NCBI RefSeq assembly: GCF_019059575.1
Contig: NW_024883421.1
Coordinates: 28,618 to 92,617 of the forward strand
Direction: 5' to 3'
Source of the DNA: Amphibalanus amphitrite
Taxonomy: Eukaryota; Arthropoda; Thecostraca; Balanomorpha; Balanidae
Length of the DNA stretch: 64,000 bases
Both the position numbers and the translations under genes were made by a program. Numbering within the stretch: position 1 is the first letter of the stretch; the number at the start of each line of letters is the position of its first letter. Shown in pieces: positions 1 to 11,348 of the stretch. Under the pieces are notes generated by a model. That model searched no databases. It had not been told where the DNA came from and saw only the letters and a program-made list of their open reading frames with translations.

Positions 1-403
1 GAGTCAGTGAGCGACAGTCAGAGAGTGGAGGTGAGGGAAGGGGAGGGAAAAGGATGGAAGTAGGAGTCAGGGTTAGGGAGAAACGAGAAGGGTAGGGGCG
101 CAGCAGGACAGAGCGGGGCAGGGAAGCACCCATTACCTACTTACTTTTAAATTACCCACCGAAAGCAAATCAGATATTTATCTGCACCGCAGTTATTTTT
201 CTACGACGCGGGCGGAGAAGCCCGTACGTTTTCAATTATCAAGAGGGGATTGGAGGGGTGGAAAAGGAAGAGAGAGTTGATGTTAAGGGAGGGGAGGGGA
301 GGGGAGGAGAGGAGAGGGGAGGGGAGGGGAGGGAGGGAGCGAGCGATGAAATGTGATAAAGGAGACAGGGTGGGGAGGGAGAGAGACAGATGGGGAGGTT
401 TAA
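1..403. repeat. Purine-rich satellite-like repeat (family H)
   Basis: GGGA/GGAG-rich sequence containing the words GTCAGTGAGCGACAGTCAGA and GGCGGAGAAG. The same words recur near 1536-1590, 5090-5310, 5480 and 52110-52320, so this is one member of a repeated family. No gene is seen. It is the host into which several elements of this window inserted. Confidence 0.7.
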
Positions 404-1474
404 AGGTAGTGTGCCACCTTTGAAAGATTTCCCATTTTATTTTTCCTAGGATAAGAAGCTTCTGTTTTTACCTAATATCGCAAAGAAAATAAAAAATGGG
501 CCTGGAATAGTGCCTTTTTCGCCTAAAAGTTTATCGGTTTTTCGATATGTATAACAACTGTAATGGGCTGAGCTGCAAACAGGCGTCGGCAACAATCGCG
601 AATGCGGCGCACATGTGACAATAAGCAAAGGTCATTATAGAGTTCCGACGTACGGGAATGAGTTATCAGCTGTCTAATCGTAGACAACACAATGTCGAGC
701 CTTAAACTGTAAGCCTGTATTGGTATTGTTTCTTTTATTTGGCTGTCGAACATTATTCATGGTTTGAAATATGATTTTATGTAAAATAATTGATATGAAA
801 AAGCCGTCTCTTAAGTTATGACCCCATTTCACCACACGCAAGTGGCAGAAATGACAATGATCAGCTGACGCATTTTTCTTGGCCGAAGTCAGAGCGCGCG
901 GCCCGACGCACCACCACCGCACCACAAAGTATGAGCAGAAGCCGCGCCCAAAGCCAGGGCCCCGGTAACGTGAGGTAGCCGAGTCGGGGCAGCGTGCGCT
1001 GACCCAAGCCAGGGCCACAGCTTTTGGCGCGGTCTACCGCATCCCCGCGGGCAGCCCCGGGCTATCACATGACACCGGGAGGACGCGCGGCCCCGGCTTG
1101 GGTCAGCGCACGCTGCCCCGACTCGGCTACCTCACGTTACCGGGGCCCTGGCTTTGGGCGCGGTCTGCCGCACCACCTAACAGGCGTGTTCGAAACCGCA
1201 GGAGATGATGATGAACGGGTTTATCGAAACTTGATTGGATGAGTATATCGGTAATAGCGATTTCAGTGTGTGCATTTATTGTTCATAGTGTTGTGAAATG
1301 TGGTTGGGGTACGACCGACAACCCGTCGGGGCGAATTTCGCACTGGGGTACTCAAAATTTGAAGAATTTAAGACGTTTCCATGAGTTTTGAAGGTATGGA
1401 TAAGTTCTAAAAATCCGGTTCTCCTTATCTGGGCCATTAACTCCATACGGTCCAGGAAAGCTGGCACACTACCT
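404..1474. mobile_element. TTAA-flanked DNA element with inverted ends AGGTAGTGTGCCA
   Basis: The left end AGGTAGTGTGCCA follows TTAA at 400-403, and the right end TGGCACACTACCT precedes TTAA at 1475-1478. The flanks join into one sequence that matches the uninterrupted satellite near 1515-1560. There is no transposase ORF, so it is a non-autonomous element. The TTAA target would fit piggyBac or Kolobok; the superfamily is inference. Confidence 0.7.
942..1163. repeat. Inverted repeat with 75 bp arms
   Basis: Arms 942-1016 and 1089-1163 are reverse complements with about two mismatches, separated by 72 bp. They are GC-rich, unlike the surrounding element. Small ORFs on both strands here are a consequence of the duplication. 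Confidence 0.85.
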
Positions 1475-1478
1475 TTAA

Positions 1479-1640
1479 AGCATTATATGATTGGGTCAGC
1501 GGGGAAGGGAGGGAGACAGACAGATGGGGAGCGGTAAGTGAGTATATGATTGGGTCAGTGAGCGACAGTCAGAGAGTGGAAGTGAGGGAGGGAGGTAAGA
1601 GGAATGGAGGAAGATCTCTCGACAAAATTGATCCATGCAC
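1479..1640. repeat. Satellite family H, continuation
   Basis: This resumes the purine-rich repeat interrupted by the 404-1474 element. It includes GAGACAGACAGATGGGGAG and AGTGAGCGACAGTCAGAGAG. The boundary with the following mariner relic is not sharp. Confidence 0.55.
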
Positions 1641-2116
1641 ATATCTGACCGAGACAGAGGCAGAACGAGCCTTAGAGCGTGTCCTAAAAATAATTTCACA
1701 CCTTCCAGCGTCAAATGCATGAAAATAATAATCATGAGAGTTGCACTTTTCTTACATTTCTATCCCACCTTCTCCCTGATACGGGTAAGCATACGGTCCG
1801 GGACATCAGAAATCAATATGTCCAGCTTCTGTAGACTGATTTTGGACCGGACAGATCCAACGTTCCTGGTCAGCGTGCTTTCAGGTTATCATTGACCCAT
1901 TTTGTTAACCTCTTACCGGACGCTCGCTCTAAGATTTTCTATCGAGCTATTCCCCGGCAATTTGTCCTTCTCCCAGAATGCTGGGAAGTTCGATGAGCAC
2001 CAGTCCTGCGTCGTTTTTGCTCGATAAGCCGAGGCGCCGACCTGTTGAAAGATGGCCCTGGACATGTTCAGCAGAAGTTTTCAGCTGGAGACGTGGCTTC
2101 GTGGGCTTCAGCTTAA

Positions 2117-4188
2117 CCCTCGCATGTGTAGGGGGGGGGGGTCGGATGGACCCCCCCCCCATGGTTTTTCGCGAATAACTCGCGTAAAAAGCGGCCGATC
2201 GCGACGAAACTTTCAGTACCCTCGCATTAACCTTCGCCCTGGTGGGGGGGGGGGCCATTTTGGCCCCCCCCTGTGGTTTTTCAGCGATAACTCAGAAACC
2301 ACTTGAGTTAGCGCCCTGAAACTTTGTATAGCTGTTTATTCAACATTTTTACATCATGTCCTTTTTTGGGGGGTTCGGGTCAGGTCAGGTCAGGTCACAA
2401 GGTCACCAAAACTGACACCACCTCTAAAAAAGTTCAAAGCTCTCTCAAAGGCACAGCTTTTATCCGATCGATGTAAAATTTACAGTACTTGAAGATGTCA
2501 CCCAGCTCTACAAAATGGCTATCTCGGATTTTTTATAAATGTGACCTAAGGTCAGGTCAGGTCATCGCTGCTCCCCATTATAAGTCAATGGGAGAATCGA
2601 AAAGTAGTTGTTTTTCAGCTAAATCGGGCGTGATTGTTCCTATATTTCGTTATTGAAGTGTCTTGGGTCAGCAAATCACAGCCCATGTGAAACCATTTGC
2701 TTGTGACCTCGCTGAGGTCACGCTAGGTCATCTCCCTGGTCACCAGAGGTCACCAGCGGTTTTTCTGCACTTACTTGTTATTGAATAGAGATAAAGACTC
2801 CGTTCGACGTTTATCGTGTTTGTCTCGTCAATGCGGATCGAATGATATGCAGCATGACCTATTTCGGTAAGGTCATGACCTTGACCTGAGGTCAAATTTT
2901 CAAAATGACCTTTCGAGGTCAAACTATATATCATTCGACGCGTCTCGACGAGCCAAGCACGATGGTGCATGAATCGTTTCTCTATTTTCTCGTGAATGCA
3001 TGCTATAGTTAAAAACATTTTCAAAGAAATTTGCCAAGTTGACCTTGCATGACCTCTGTAGGCCAAACCGTTGAGCTGAGGTCAAATCTGACGAACCTTG
3101 GCGAAAGAGCTTGAAAAGAGCTATCGATTGCTTTTTTCCGCGGCTCTCTAGCTCTTCTAGTTTCCGAGCTACAGCGGAATATGTCCGGCAACACCGAAAA
3201 CACTGAAATTTGACCTATGATGACCTCTAGCGACCTCAATATTGACCTTAGCGAAAAAATGACCGAAATACTTTCGAACGTACTTGTTATGGGCTTTCGT
3301 TTGCTTTTTTCCGCGTCTTCCTAGCCCTCTTCGTTTTCGAGTTAGACGGGGGGGGTCATTTTGGCCCCCCCCCCACCAGGGCGAAGGTGGCTCAGACCCA
3401 CACCAGGGCGCGGGTTAATCAATTTTACACCTACCCTGAAAATTTCATGACCCTGACCCAAATGACCTTTGACCTGTGACCTCTTTTCCGAGACCATGTT
3501 TGGCCGGAATCGCGATTTCGCGTATGTCGGCTCGCACTAGCCGCGTGTTTGCAAGCTTTTCGTGGTTTCAAACGTTCAAACATGTGATTTGATGTTACTC
3601 CCGTGTGTGTCAAGGTCACCTGAAGGTCAGGTCAGGTCATTGACCTTTGGTGACCTCGGGTGACCTCGGGTCACTTTTTCGAGTTTTACATGTTTCTAGG
3701 CTAGTTTTTGGAGCTGAATTCGAATTTAGCAACCATTTGAACATTTACGAAGTAGTTTTGGTGACTTCGTAACATGTTACGAAGCTGTCAGAGGCGGTTG
3801 ACACGTACTACGAATACCCATCACGACGCCTACTGGTTGACCTGACCTGACCTGACCCGACCTGGTCTAAATGCTTCAAGACATCATCTGTGATCAAAAC
3901 TAACACGATATTCGTGATCAGCACCCCGAAAAACCCCTTAGCAGCCACACTTTACGACTTTCTAACAGGTCCCGATTTTCCCGACTTTGGGTCATTGACC
4001 TGACCTGGAAGGTCAACCAATGACCTAGGACCTTAAAATTGGGTATCATCGGCTTCCTCTCGTCGCGGGCAACACGCTCGTTTTTTCCGCGAAGCTCTAG
4101 CTCGATCAGGGGCCAAACGGCAAGGGGGGGGTCCAACCGACCCCCCCCTACACATTAGAAGCTGGCAAACGCCGCACACATGCGAGGG
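2117..4188. mobile_element. TTAA element (piggyBac-like MITE) carrying another inside it
   Basis: The ends CCCTCGCATGTG and CACATGCGAGGG are flanked by TTAA at 2113-2116 and 4189-4192. The paralogue at 30345 has the uninterrupted target CTTCAGCTTAGGAGACAAC. A G-run/C-run hairpin follows each end. The body is rich in AGGTCA/TGACCT words and there is no transposase ORF. The TTAA target plus terminal CCC is typical of piggyBac elements; the superfamily is inferred. Confidence 0.8.
2231..3414. mobile_element. Nested TTAA element inside 2117-4188
   Basis: It begins CCTTCGCCCTGGTG after TTAA 2227-2230 and ends CACCAGGGCGCGGG before TTAA 3415-3418. A second inner copy of the end, CACCAGGGCGAAGG, lies about 25 bp inside the right end. 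Removing it restores the family sequence CGCATTRATCAATTTTACAC, which is seen intact at 22706. Confidence 0.75.
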
Positions 4189-4632
4189 TTAAGAGACAAC
4201 CTCGGGTACCGATGGCTTGTCGACTTGGAAACTGGATGACCCTTATCAGTCAGCCTACTTGCCAGTTTCCTTTTGGATTTGTCCGTCTTAAGCTCCACAC
4301 TTCGCGATAATGATCTGCGCTACCCGACTGGCGGAATTCTTCCTGTCGCGACCTAGCTGGTTCTCAGGCGTCTATCCGCTTCTCTCACATGACAACCAGC
4401 GCCAAATCGTGCAGTAACTCATGCCCAGTGCCTCGGCGACCTGGCTGTGGGCCATGCCGCCGGCAACTATGCCGACTGCCCCGTTGCAAGACGATTTGTT
4501 GTGCAGTTTTGTTATCGCGGACAAAACTGCACAACAATCAGACCTGGTCCGCTCGCCCTGGCTACTGCCCCGAAAATAGCCTCCGTTAACCACTTGACCA
4601 GTCAGGGCCACAAAAATTCGAAGGTCACGTGA

Positions 4633-4753
4633 CTAGAATGCAGCCAATAAGGTCTCTAGGAGCAAGTAACGCCGAAATTATATTGAAATTACGCCGTATT
4701 AGGCAAAATAAAGGTTGTGGGAGGATGTGACATTGATTTTGGGTCACCGTGTA
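4633..4753. repeat. Terminal part of Tc1/mariner-like element
   Basis: The sequence from the transposase start to GGGTCACCGTGTA is shared almost base for base with 30781-30893. It is non-coding. The P element at 30894 inserted into the corresponding terminus of the sister copy. Confidence 0.6.
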
Positions 4754-5770
4754 TGATACCTATAGCACTGAAAACATTACCGATCATGAGTGGCGGAGCG
4801 TAGGGGGATGGGGCGGGGGAGGCGAGGGGGGGGGGTTCGGGGCCGGGATAGGGGGCTGCTTGGAGAAAGGAGAGGGGGAGGAGCTTGACGAGGTATGGCG
4901 CTTATATTTGAGATAGGTTGGTTTCAGAATTCCACAAAATACTGAAATATTATCGATCATGTCTAAGTACTAGTGTCGGAGGTGGGCGGGAGGCACCCAG
5001 TACTTACTGTTAAAACTACCTGCCGAGAGCGAAACTTAATATATAGCTTCAGTAACTGGGACATAAAAACGTATATGCATCTGCGGTGCGGGCGAAGAAG
5101 AAGCCAGTACTTTTTCAAATAGGTACAAAGATGGGATTGGAGAGGAGGGAAAGGCTGGGAGCAGTTGGGAGGGAGGGGAAGAGGAGGGGTGGATTAAGCG
5201 AAGAAGTGTGCTAAAGGAGACTGCGAGGGGAGGGTGAGAGACATATGGGTAGGGATAAATGAGTTTATCATTGAATCAGTGAGCGACCGTCAGAGAGTGG
5301 AAGGGACGGAAGGGGAGAGAAGAAGGATGGAAGCAGGCAGGGAGGGTTAGGGAAAAACGGGAAGTGTTGGGGCGGAGCGGGGCGGGGAAGCATCCATTAT
5401 CTACTTGCTTTTTAAACTACCTACAGAGAGCGAATCTGATACGTATATGAGACGCAGATATGCATCTACGGCGCGGGCAGAGAAGTCCGTACTTTTCAAG
5501 TACCAAGAGGGGATGTGAGGGGAGGAGAAGGGTATAGCGGGAGGGGATGAGGGGAGGGAGGGGATGGGAAGGGTGGGTAGAGGAGGGAAGGGGGATGGAA
5601 GCAGGGAGGGAGGGTTATGGAAAAACGGAAAGGGTAGGTGCAGAGCGGTGCGGAGCGGGGCGGGGAAGCATCCATTATCTACTTGCTTTTTATACTACCC
5701 ACCGCGAGCGAATCAGATACGTATCTGCGACGCAGATATGCATCTACGGCGCGGGACGAGAATTTGATTT
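4754..5770. repeat. Satellite family H, multi-unit block
   Basis: This block contains repeated copies of GCGGTGCGGGCGAAGAAG-like words at about 5086, 5468 and 5738, and purine-rich stretches between them. It provides uninterrupted versions of the target sites used at 45079, 49159, 50116 and 50342. No gene is seen. Confidence 0.65.
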
Positions 5771-5833
5771 TGATTTTGATTTTGGGTCACCGTGTTTATC
5801 ATCACGGTCTATCATCACCGTGTTTATCATCTT

Positions 5834-6580
5834 CACTGGCGGATCCAGGGGGGGGGGGGCCACCGGGGCCATGGCCCCCCCCAAAAGTCTGAAAGGGGGG
5901 GCCAACATATCTTTTGGCCCCCCCCAAAACGCTTGGAGAAAAATTAATGTGAGAAGGTTGCGTAGTAGATACCTACTAGAATCAGCAGCGTGATTCAATA
6001 GCGTAGAGAAAGTCAGGGGCGCGGGAACTACTTTCAGACTGGGGGAGCACACCATAATAGAGATCAACCTAGGGTCCCCCCAAATCTAGTTTTCTCACCG
6101 GTTTTAGGCCACTTATTTTTCATCCCTTGGCTTTTTCAACAAAAAAAAGAAACAGTTGCAAAAAAGGACGGTATTCCGTTTTAAAGTTGTGGGGGCACCG
6201 CCCCCACTGGCGGATTCAAGGGGGCCACCGGGGCCATGGGCCCAAAAAGCCTAAAAGAGGGGGCCAACATATCTTTTGGCCCCCCAAAACGCTCGAAGAA
6301 AAATTAATGTGAGAAGGTTGTGTAGTAGATACTTACTAGAATCAGCAGCGTGATTCAATAGCGTAGAGAAACCCAGGGGCGCGGGAACTACTTTTAGACG
6401 GGGGGGGGGGAGGTCACACCATGATAGAGATCAACCTAGGATCCCCCAAATATAGTTTTCTCGCCGGTTTTAGGCCACTTATTTTTCATCCCTTGGCTTT
6501 TTCAACAAAAAAAGAAAACATTTGCAAAAAGGAGCGGTATTCTGTCTGAAAGTTGTGGGGGCACCGCCCGCACGGCCCCA
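5834..6580. repeat. Two tandem copies of a GGCGGATCCAGG repeat
   Basis: Unit starts at about 5834 and 6205 (spacing 371) share the words CAACATATCTTTTGGCCCC, GAATCAGCAGCGTGATTCAA and GTGGGGGCACCGCCC. Variable G and C runs distinguish the copies. It is probably a small DNA element family. A third copy at 7214 is interrupted by the 6.7 kb element. ORFs here do not resemble proteins I know. Confidence 0.65.
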
Positions 6581-7213
6581 GATTTGGGGGGGGGGGGGCA
6601 AGCTGCCACCACTGCCCCCTCCCCCCGGTTCCCGCGCCTATGGAGAAACTACCGGGTTTACTAGCTTCCTTCATAAAGTGTCGTCATGTCTTATCGTCAC
6701 CCGAGAAGGTCTTATTGCATAAATATCGATTGAGCTGTCAAGTTAACAAACTTGCTGTGGCAGCCTGACCTGACATGACCCGGCAACTTTTCATTCACGG
6801 AATATGCGCAATAAATTTTTTAGGAAAACTCACTGAGTTTTCGTTGAAAAAAAACTTGTTTTGTTTCGTAATTGTACAAGAAGCATATGAGGGACCTTTT
6901 TGTCCCTTCCTGCGAAACGGTAAAAGACTTATTTCGGTCACAGCTCAGGCCAATCTCTAAGGGTCAGTCGGGTCACTTATTTCTTAAAAGGGTCCTTACG
7001 GCATCCAAGGACCAATTCCGGCTTTTGAGTGCGCCACATCAGCATTTGATGCTACGACAGATGTCGAAATCTGAATATATGTTACAGGCCGTACGAAAAT
7101 TCGGTCCGTTTGCAAACGGCCTGGCCCAGTCAGGCCATATGAAACTACCTGAAAACACCGGCCGTTTGCAAACTATGACCTGAAATATCAGACCGTTTGA
7201 AAACGACCTAGTT
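6581..7213. other. Unassigned intergenic sequence
   Basis: No recognisable gene. There are two imperfect copies of a CCGTTTGCAAAC word around 7105-7165 and scattered AGGTCA-like words. Confidence 0.4.
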
Positions 7214-7293
7214 AGTTTCGGCCTAGCGGATCCAGGGGGGCCACGGGGTCATGCCCCCAAGCCTGAAAGGGGAACAACATATATTTTTTGTCC
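7214..7293. repeat. Left part of third GGCGGATCCAGG repeat copy
   Basis: It matches 5838-5925 and continues at 14027 after the inserted 6.7 kb element. The last 8 bases, TTTTGTCC, are duplicated at 14027-14034. Confidence 0.7.
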
Positions 7294-8056
7294 CAGGGCG
7301 TATTTTAAGGGATTTTCACTGGGTCGGCAATCACAATTAGGGGCGGCATTTTGCACTCATAGGGGCGGCACTTGGCATCTGAGGGGGCGGCATACCTGCT
7401 GATATTTAATGACCAAAAAAGACACGTTCGACGGTTCTTTTATAACTCTTCCTAAGTAATGATTTCAGATTCAACCTAAGCTCAGCGGTATTACGTTTAT
7501 TTTTCCGGGATATAGTATTTCTCTCATCATAATGCGATAAATGAACTATAATTTGACCTAACAAAAAATAATTTTAAAATTTTACCTGAGGTAAACATGT
7601 TACATACCAGTCGATTCGTATCGTCAAGCTTAAAATATTCACGGCGTTTTATGGCTCTATCTAGAACAGTGGTCGGCAGGTCGCACGAGTGTGCCCACTT
7701 TATGGGCGCTGGACGGGGCCATTACCCCCACTTGTCATACCCCATTGCTTACACAGCAAGGGTCGCTGATATTCGGCCATATCCTTTGACGCCTCTATTT
7801 TTTTGCATAGGTATAAATAAAATGCAACACAATTAACTCTATTTTTTATGGAGAGGGAGAGCGTGTGGAGTAAGGATTAACTCATACATTTTTTATTTAT
7901 TAGTTACTCGCGTAATGAACAGCGTATTGCAACGATACGTTCATCCCTCCCCCCCCAGGTTAATGAATGTTATACCTACCTACTCAAACATTTTCGTGAC
8001 CCCAGTGACATTGTCATTGAGTCAAGCGAAGACAATGCGGGGAGTCCGGTGCTCTA

Positions 8057-8090
8057 CCAACTGAGCCACGGAACAGGCAAATGCTCACCA
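8057..8090 (-). repeat. tRNA-like A box segment (copy 1)
   Basis: On the minus strand the sequence reads CCGTGGCTCAGTTGGTAGAG, a perfect pol III A box (TGGCTCAGTTGG) with D-arm context. No convincing B box or tRNA cloverleaf follows, so this is tRNA-derived repeat sequence rather than a tRNA gene. It is repeated at 21641-21652 (+) and 38661-38672 (-). Confidence 0.5.
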
Positions 8091-8167
8091 TAGATATACC
8101 GACTGAACGATCCCTTTATAACTTCAGCGATTGATAAGACAAACAGTGTGTAACTGTATATATATAA

Positions 8168-9051
8168 CCCTCGCCGGCACAGGTCATTTTGAGTCCTTCG
8201 ACGGCACAACGTTGGTTGGTACGACCCCCCCCCTCGCGTTTGGCCCCTGATGGAGCTAGAGCTTCGCAGAAAAAAAACGAGCGTGTTGCCCGTCACGAGA
8301 GGAAGCCAATGATACCCAATTTCAAGGTCCTAGGTCATCGGTTGACCTTCCAGGTCAGGTCAATGACCCAAAAATCGGGAATATCGGGACCTGTTTGAAA
8401 GTCGTAAATTGTGGCTGCTAAGGGGTTTTCCGGGGTGCTGATCACAAATATCGTGTTAGTTTTGATCACAGATGATGTCGTTAAGCGTTTAGACCAGGTC
8501 GGGTCAGGTCAGGTCAGGTCAGGTCAGGTCAGGTCAACCGGTGGGGGTCGTACCGGGTATTCGTAGTACCTGTCATCCGCCTCTGACAGCTTCGTAACAT
8601 GTTACGAAGGCACCAAAACTACTTCGGAAATATTTAAATGGTTGCTAAATTCGAATTCAGCTCCAAAAACTAGCCTAGAAACATGTAAAACTCGAAAAAG
8701 TGAACCGAGGTCACCAAAGGTCAATGACCTGACCTGACCTTCAGGTGACCTTGACACCCACCCTAATGCATGGGAGCAACATCAAATCACATGTTTGAAC
8801 GTTTGAAACTACGAAAAGCTTGCAATCGCGCGGTTAATGCGAGCCGACATACGCCGAATCTTGATTTCGGCCAAACTTGGTCACGGAAAAGAGGTCACAG
8901 GTGAAAGGTCATTGAAGTCAGGGTCATAAAATTTGCAGGGTAGATGTAAAATTGATCAATTCGAGGGTACTGAAAGTTTCGTTGCGATCGGCCGCTTTTT
9001 ACGCGAGTTATTCGCGATAAACCTTAGGGGGGTTGCATCAACCGGCGAGGG
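8168..9051. mobile_element. TTAA element a in copy 1
   Basis: The ends are CCCTCGCCGG and CCGGCGAGGG. The flanks are ATAA (8164-8167, one base off) and TTAA (9052-9055). It is a member of the same family as 22601-23496, in the reverse direction. It contains a tandem AGGTC run at about 8495-8536 and a terminal G/C-run hairpin at one side. Confidence 0.75.
8495..8536. repeat. (AGGTC)n tandem run
   Basis: About eight copies of a 5 bp unit in direct succession, mirrored at about 21170-21211 and 39100-39143 in the other copies. Each overlap creates the word AGGTCA. Confidence 0.85.
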
Positions 9052-9197
9052 TTAAATGTAAGTCTCGAAATTGCGATGTCTCTGACCAAATGTAAGGACA
9101 ATTTTGCGACCCTTCCATTAGGTAAAAGGAAATGGGAGAAAATCAGGGCATGTGCCTCTTTTTATAGGTAGACAAATGTCAAAGTTAACGAATTTAA

Positions 9198-10132
9198 CCC
9201 TAGAACGCCTAGGGGGGTTGTATCAACCCCCCCCCTGAGGTTTTTTCGAAGTGCACGCTAAACGGCTTGTCGTAGCGGGCTGAAATTTTCAATACCCTCT
9301 GGGGCAACCTTTGCGCATCTTTTTCCGAAAAAAATTGATCGGGTCATGTCAGGTCACGGAGTTATGACGTCATAAGAGGTACAGCCTCCGGCCGACAGTT
9401 ACCAAACGTGTGCGCCGAATCCCTAGGTTTTCTGCCGGTGATACCCACATTGTTTGATGGATCATGATGAAACTTCCCATGCATGTTGGGGCAAGCATTG
9501 GCTATCGTGTGGTGCAAGAAAATTGACCGGGTCAGGTCAGGTCACGGAGCTATGACGTCACAAGAGGAACAGCGTCCGGTACTATTTTTGAAAAGCGCCC
9601 GAACCACTATTTTGCTAATTCTTGTCACCTCAATGGGAATATGCAGCAATATAAGCTTCTATAGGGAGCAAATGGACCTTCCAAATCCAAAAATACAATC
9701 AGATTTTAAAAATTTAAATTTTGATTTTTCGAATTTCTGCCGCCGACTGTGACCTTGCCGACTTCCGGCGCTCCCAACGCGCCATTTTTAGAGCTAGGGA
9801 AACGAAATACATACCAAACGATAGAGAATTGATCAAGGAACACGATAGTGAAGGTTTCAAGTCGATATCTTCCACCGTTTTGCCGCAATCGCCGCGGAAA
9901 GTTGAAAAAGTTTGATTTTTTCGGAAAATTTGACCTTTGACCGGTCATAAGTAGGTCAAATGTTGACCTAGGACCAAAAAATATACCACCAATCGCGAGA
10001 TATCGTTGAGAGCAATCCGTTGGTTTTTTTCGCTAAGCTCTACGACCTTCCGTTTCGAAACGCCAGGGGGGGGTCGTAACAACCCCCCCCCTGGTCGTTC
10101 GTGTTATGAGAAATGGCCTGGTCGTGCGAGGG
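9198..10132. mobile_element. TTAA element b in copy 1
   Basis: It starts CCCTAGAACGCC after TTAA 9194-9197 and ends GGTCGTGCGAGGG before TTGA 10133-10136. Hairpins of G-run and C-run lie just inside both ends (9213-9235 and 10068-10090). The terminal CCCTAGAA is close to the classical piggyBac end. It has no transposase. Confidence 0.7.
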
Positions 10133-10963
10133 TTGAACATCAGAAAACAATTAAAAATGACACACTTAATCAGAAAATTGCCACCCACGACCCCTCGTTA
10201 TGTCCTTGAGGTCATATCAGGTCATGGTAGGCCTCCAGCAGTTTTTTTTTCCAATAACTTCTGATAGAGACATGCGACATGCCTGAGCGATGAAAACACC
10301 TTACATAGATGATTTCAGTTTGACGATACAAATCGACTGATATGCAACATGACCTTTACCAGCCAGGTCATGACCTGGACCTGAGCTCAAATTTCCCAAA
10401 TGACGTTTGAATGTCAAATTATAGTTCATTCGACGCATCTCGACGAGAGGAGCACAGTACTGAAAAAAAAAACAATGTCATAACTTTCGTGAGTCAATAA
10501 TTATTACAGTAAAAAGGTTCTTCATTAAAACAGCTCAGTAGAGGGGCGCAGGGGGTCCACTGTCCCCTCCAACCCTCCCCGGCCCGGCACGGGTTAAACA
10601 AGTTGTGCTCTGTAGGTTAAGCCGTTGATTTTAGGTCAAGTCTGAGGACTTCATAGGAACGTTGAAGAGCTATCGAATGCGCTTTTTCGCGGTGCTGTAG
10701 TTCTATTCTTCCCCGAGTTATGCGCCAGTTTGTCAATAAATGTTGAAACAGACAACATTTCACCCACATTTTACCTTTGATGACCTCTGGTCACCTGATA
10801 TTTGACATTTGACTTGACCTAACCAAAGCACGGTTAACCAACTAACCCAAGCACGGTTTTTGACACTCTTTCGAATACCGCTTACCGCGTGTCGCTACGT
10901 GGCCTAAGTAGCCAAGTTATAGGGGTCGGGAGGGGGGTTTAAACAAACTCAGCCCGGCGCCGG

Positions 10964-11344
10964 TCAAGGGAAGGCACTATCATTTGGGGGCGCTGCAGAT
11001 ATGCTAAGGGACGACAGCATCATTTTGATTTTTGAGGCGCGCCACCAATTCTTTTTAGGGCCACCGACACTGTGAGGAGCGCAATTATGTCTTTGAGCGT
11101 TGCGGGGTGGCACCATTACATTGAAGGGCGCCATGTGAGCAGTGATGTGGGGCAAAATGACAATGAGGAGCGCCTCCGATACTTTAAGAAGAAAGAGACG
11201 CCAACATTACTCGGGGGGGGGGGGGCAACATCACTTTTATTTTGAGGACGCCACCCACATTGTAAGGGGCGGCACTGTAACTTTAAGGACCGCCATGGAT
11301 ACTTTAAGGGGCGGCTCCATCATATGGAGGGGTGCTACAGATCG
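10964..11344. repeat. 21 bp satellite, left block (copy 1)
   Basis: Degenerate tandem 21 bp units with cores GGGGCGGCACC and GGGGCGCCACC. Since 21 is a multiple of three, long ORFs appear on both strands as heptapeptide repeats; I do not regard them as genes. Confidence 0.8.
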
Positions 11345-11348
11345 TTAA

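Larger units (their letters stand above)
1767..4632 (-). pseudogene. Tc1/mariner-type transposase relic, split by a nested element
   Basis: This is a broken transposase read on the minus strand. The N-terminal part (4193-4632) has a helix-turn-helix segment, AHSQVAEALGMSYCTIWRWL. After the 2117-4188 insertion, the relic resumes with LKLKPTKPRLQLKTSAEHV. A segment around 1975 matches the family's first catalytic region (VLFSDE-like when frame shifts are allowed). A C-terminal piece near 1767-1840 reads QKLDILISDVPDRMLTRI. Several stops and frame shifts make it non-functional. Its outer end carries GGGTCACCGTGTA (to about 4753), which resembles a Tc1/mariner end with a TA target. A second copy of the N-terminal half lies at 30342-30780. 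The assignment is by motif recognition only. Confidence 0.75.
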
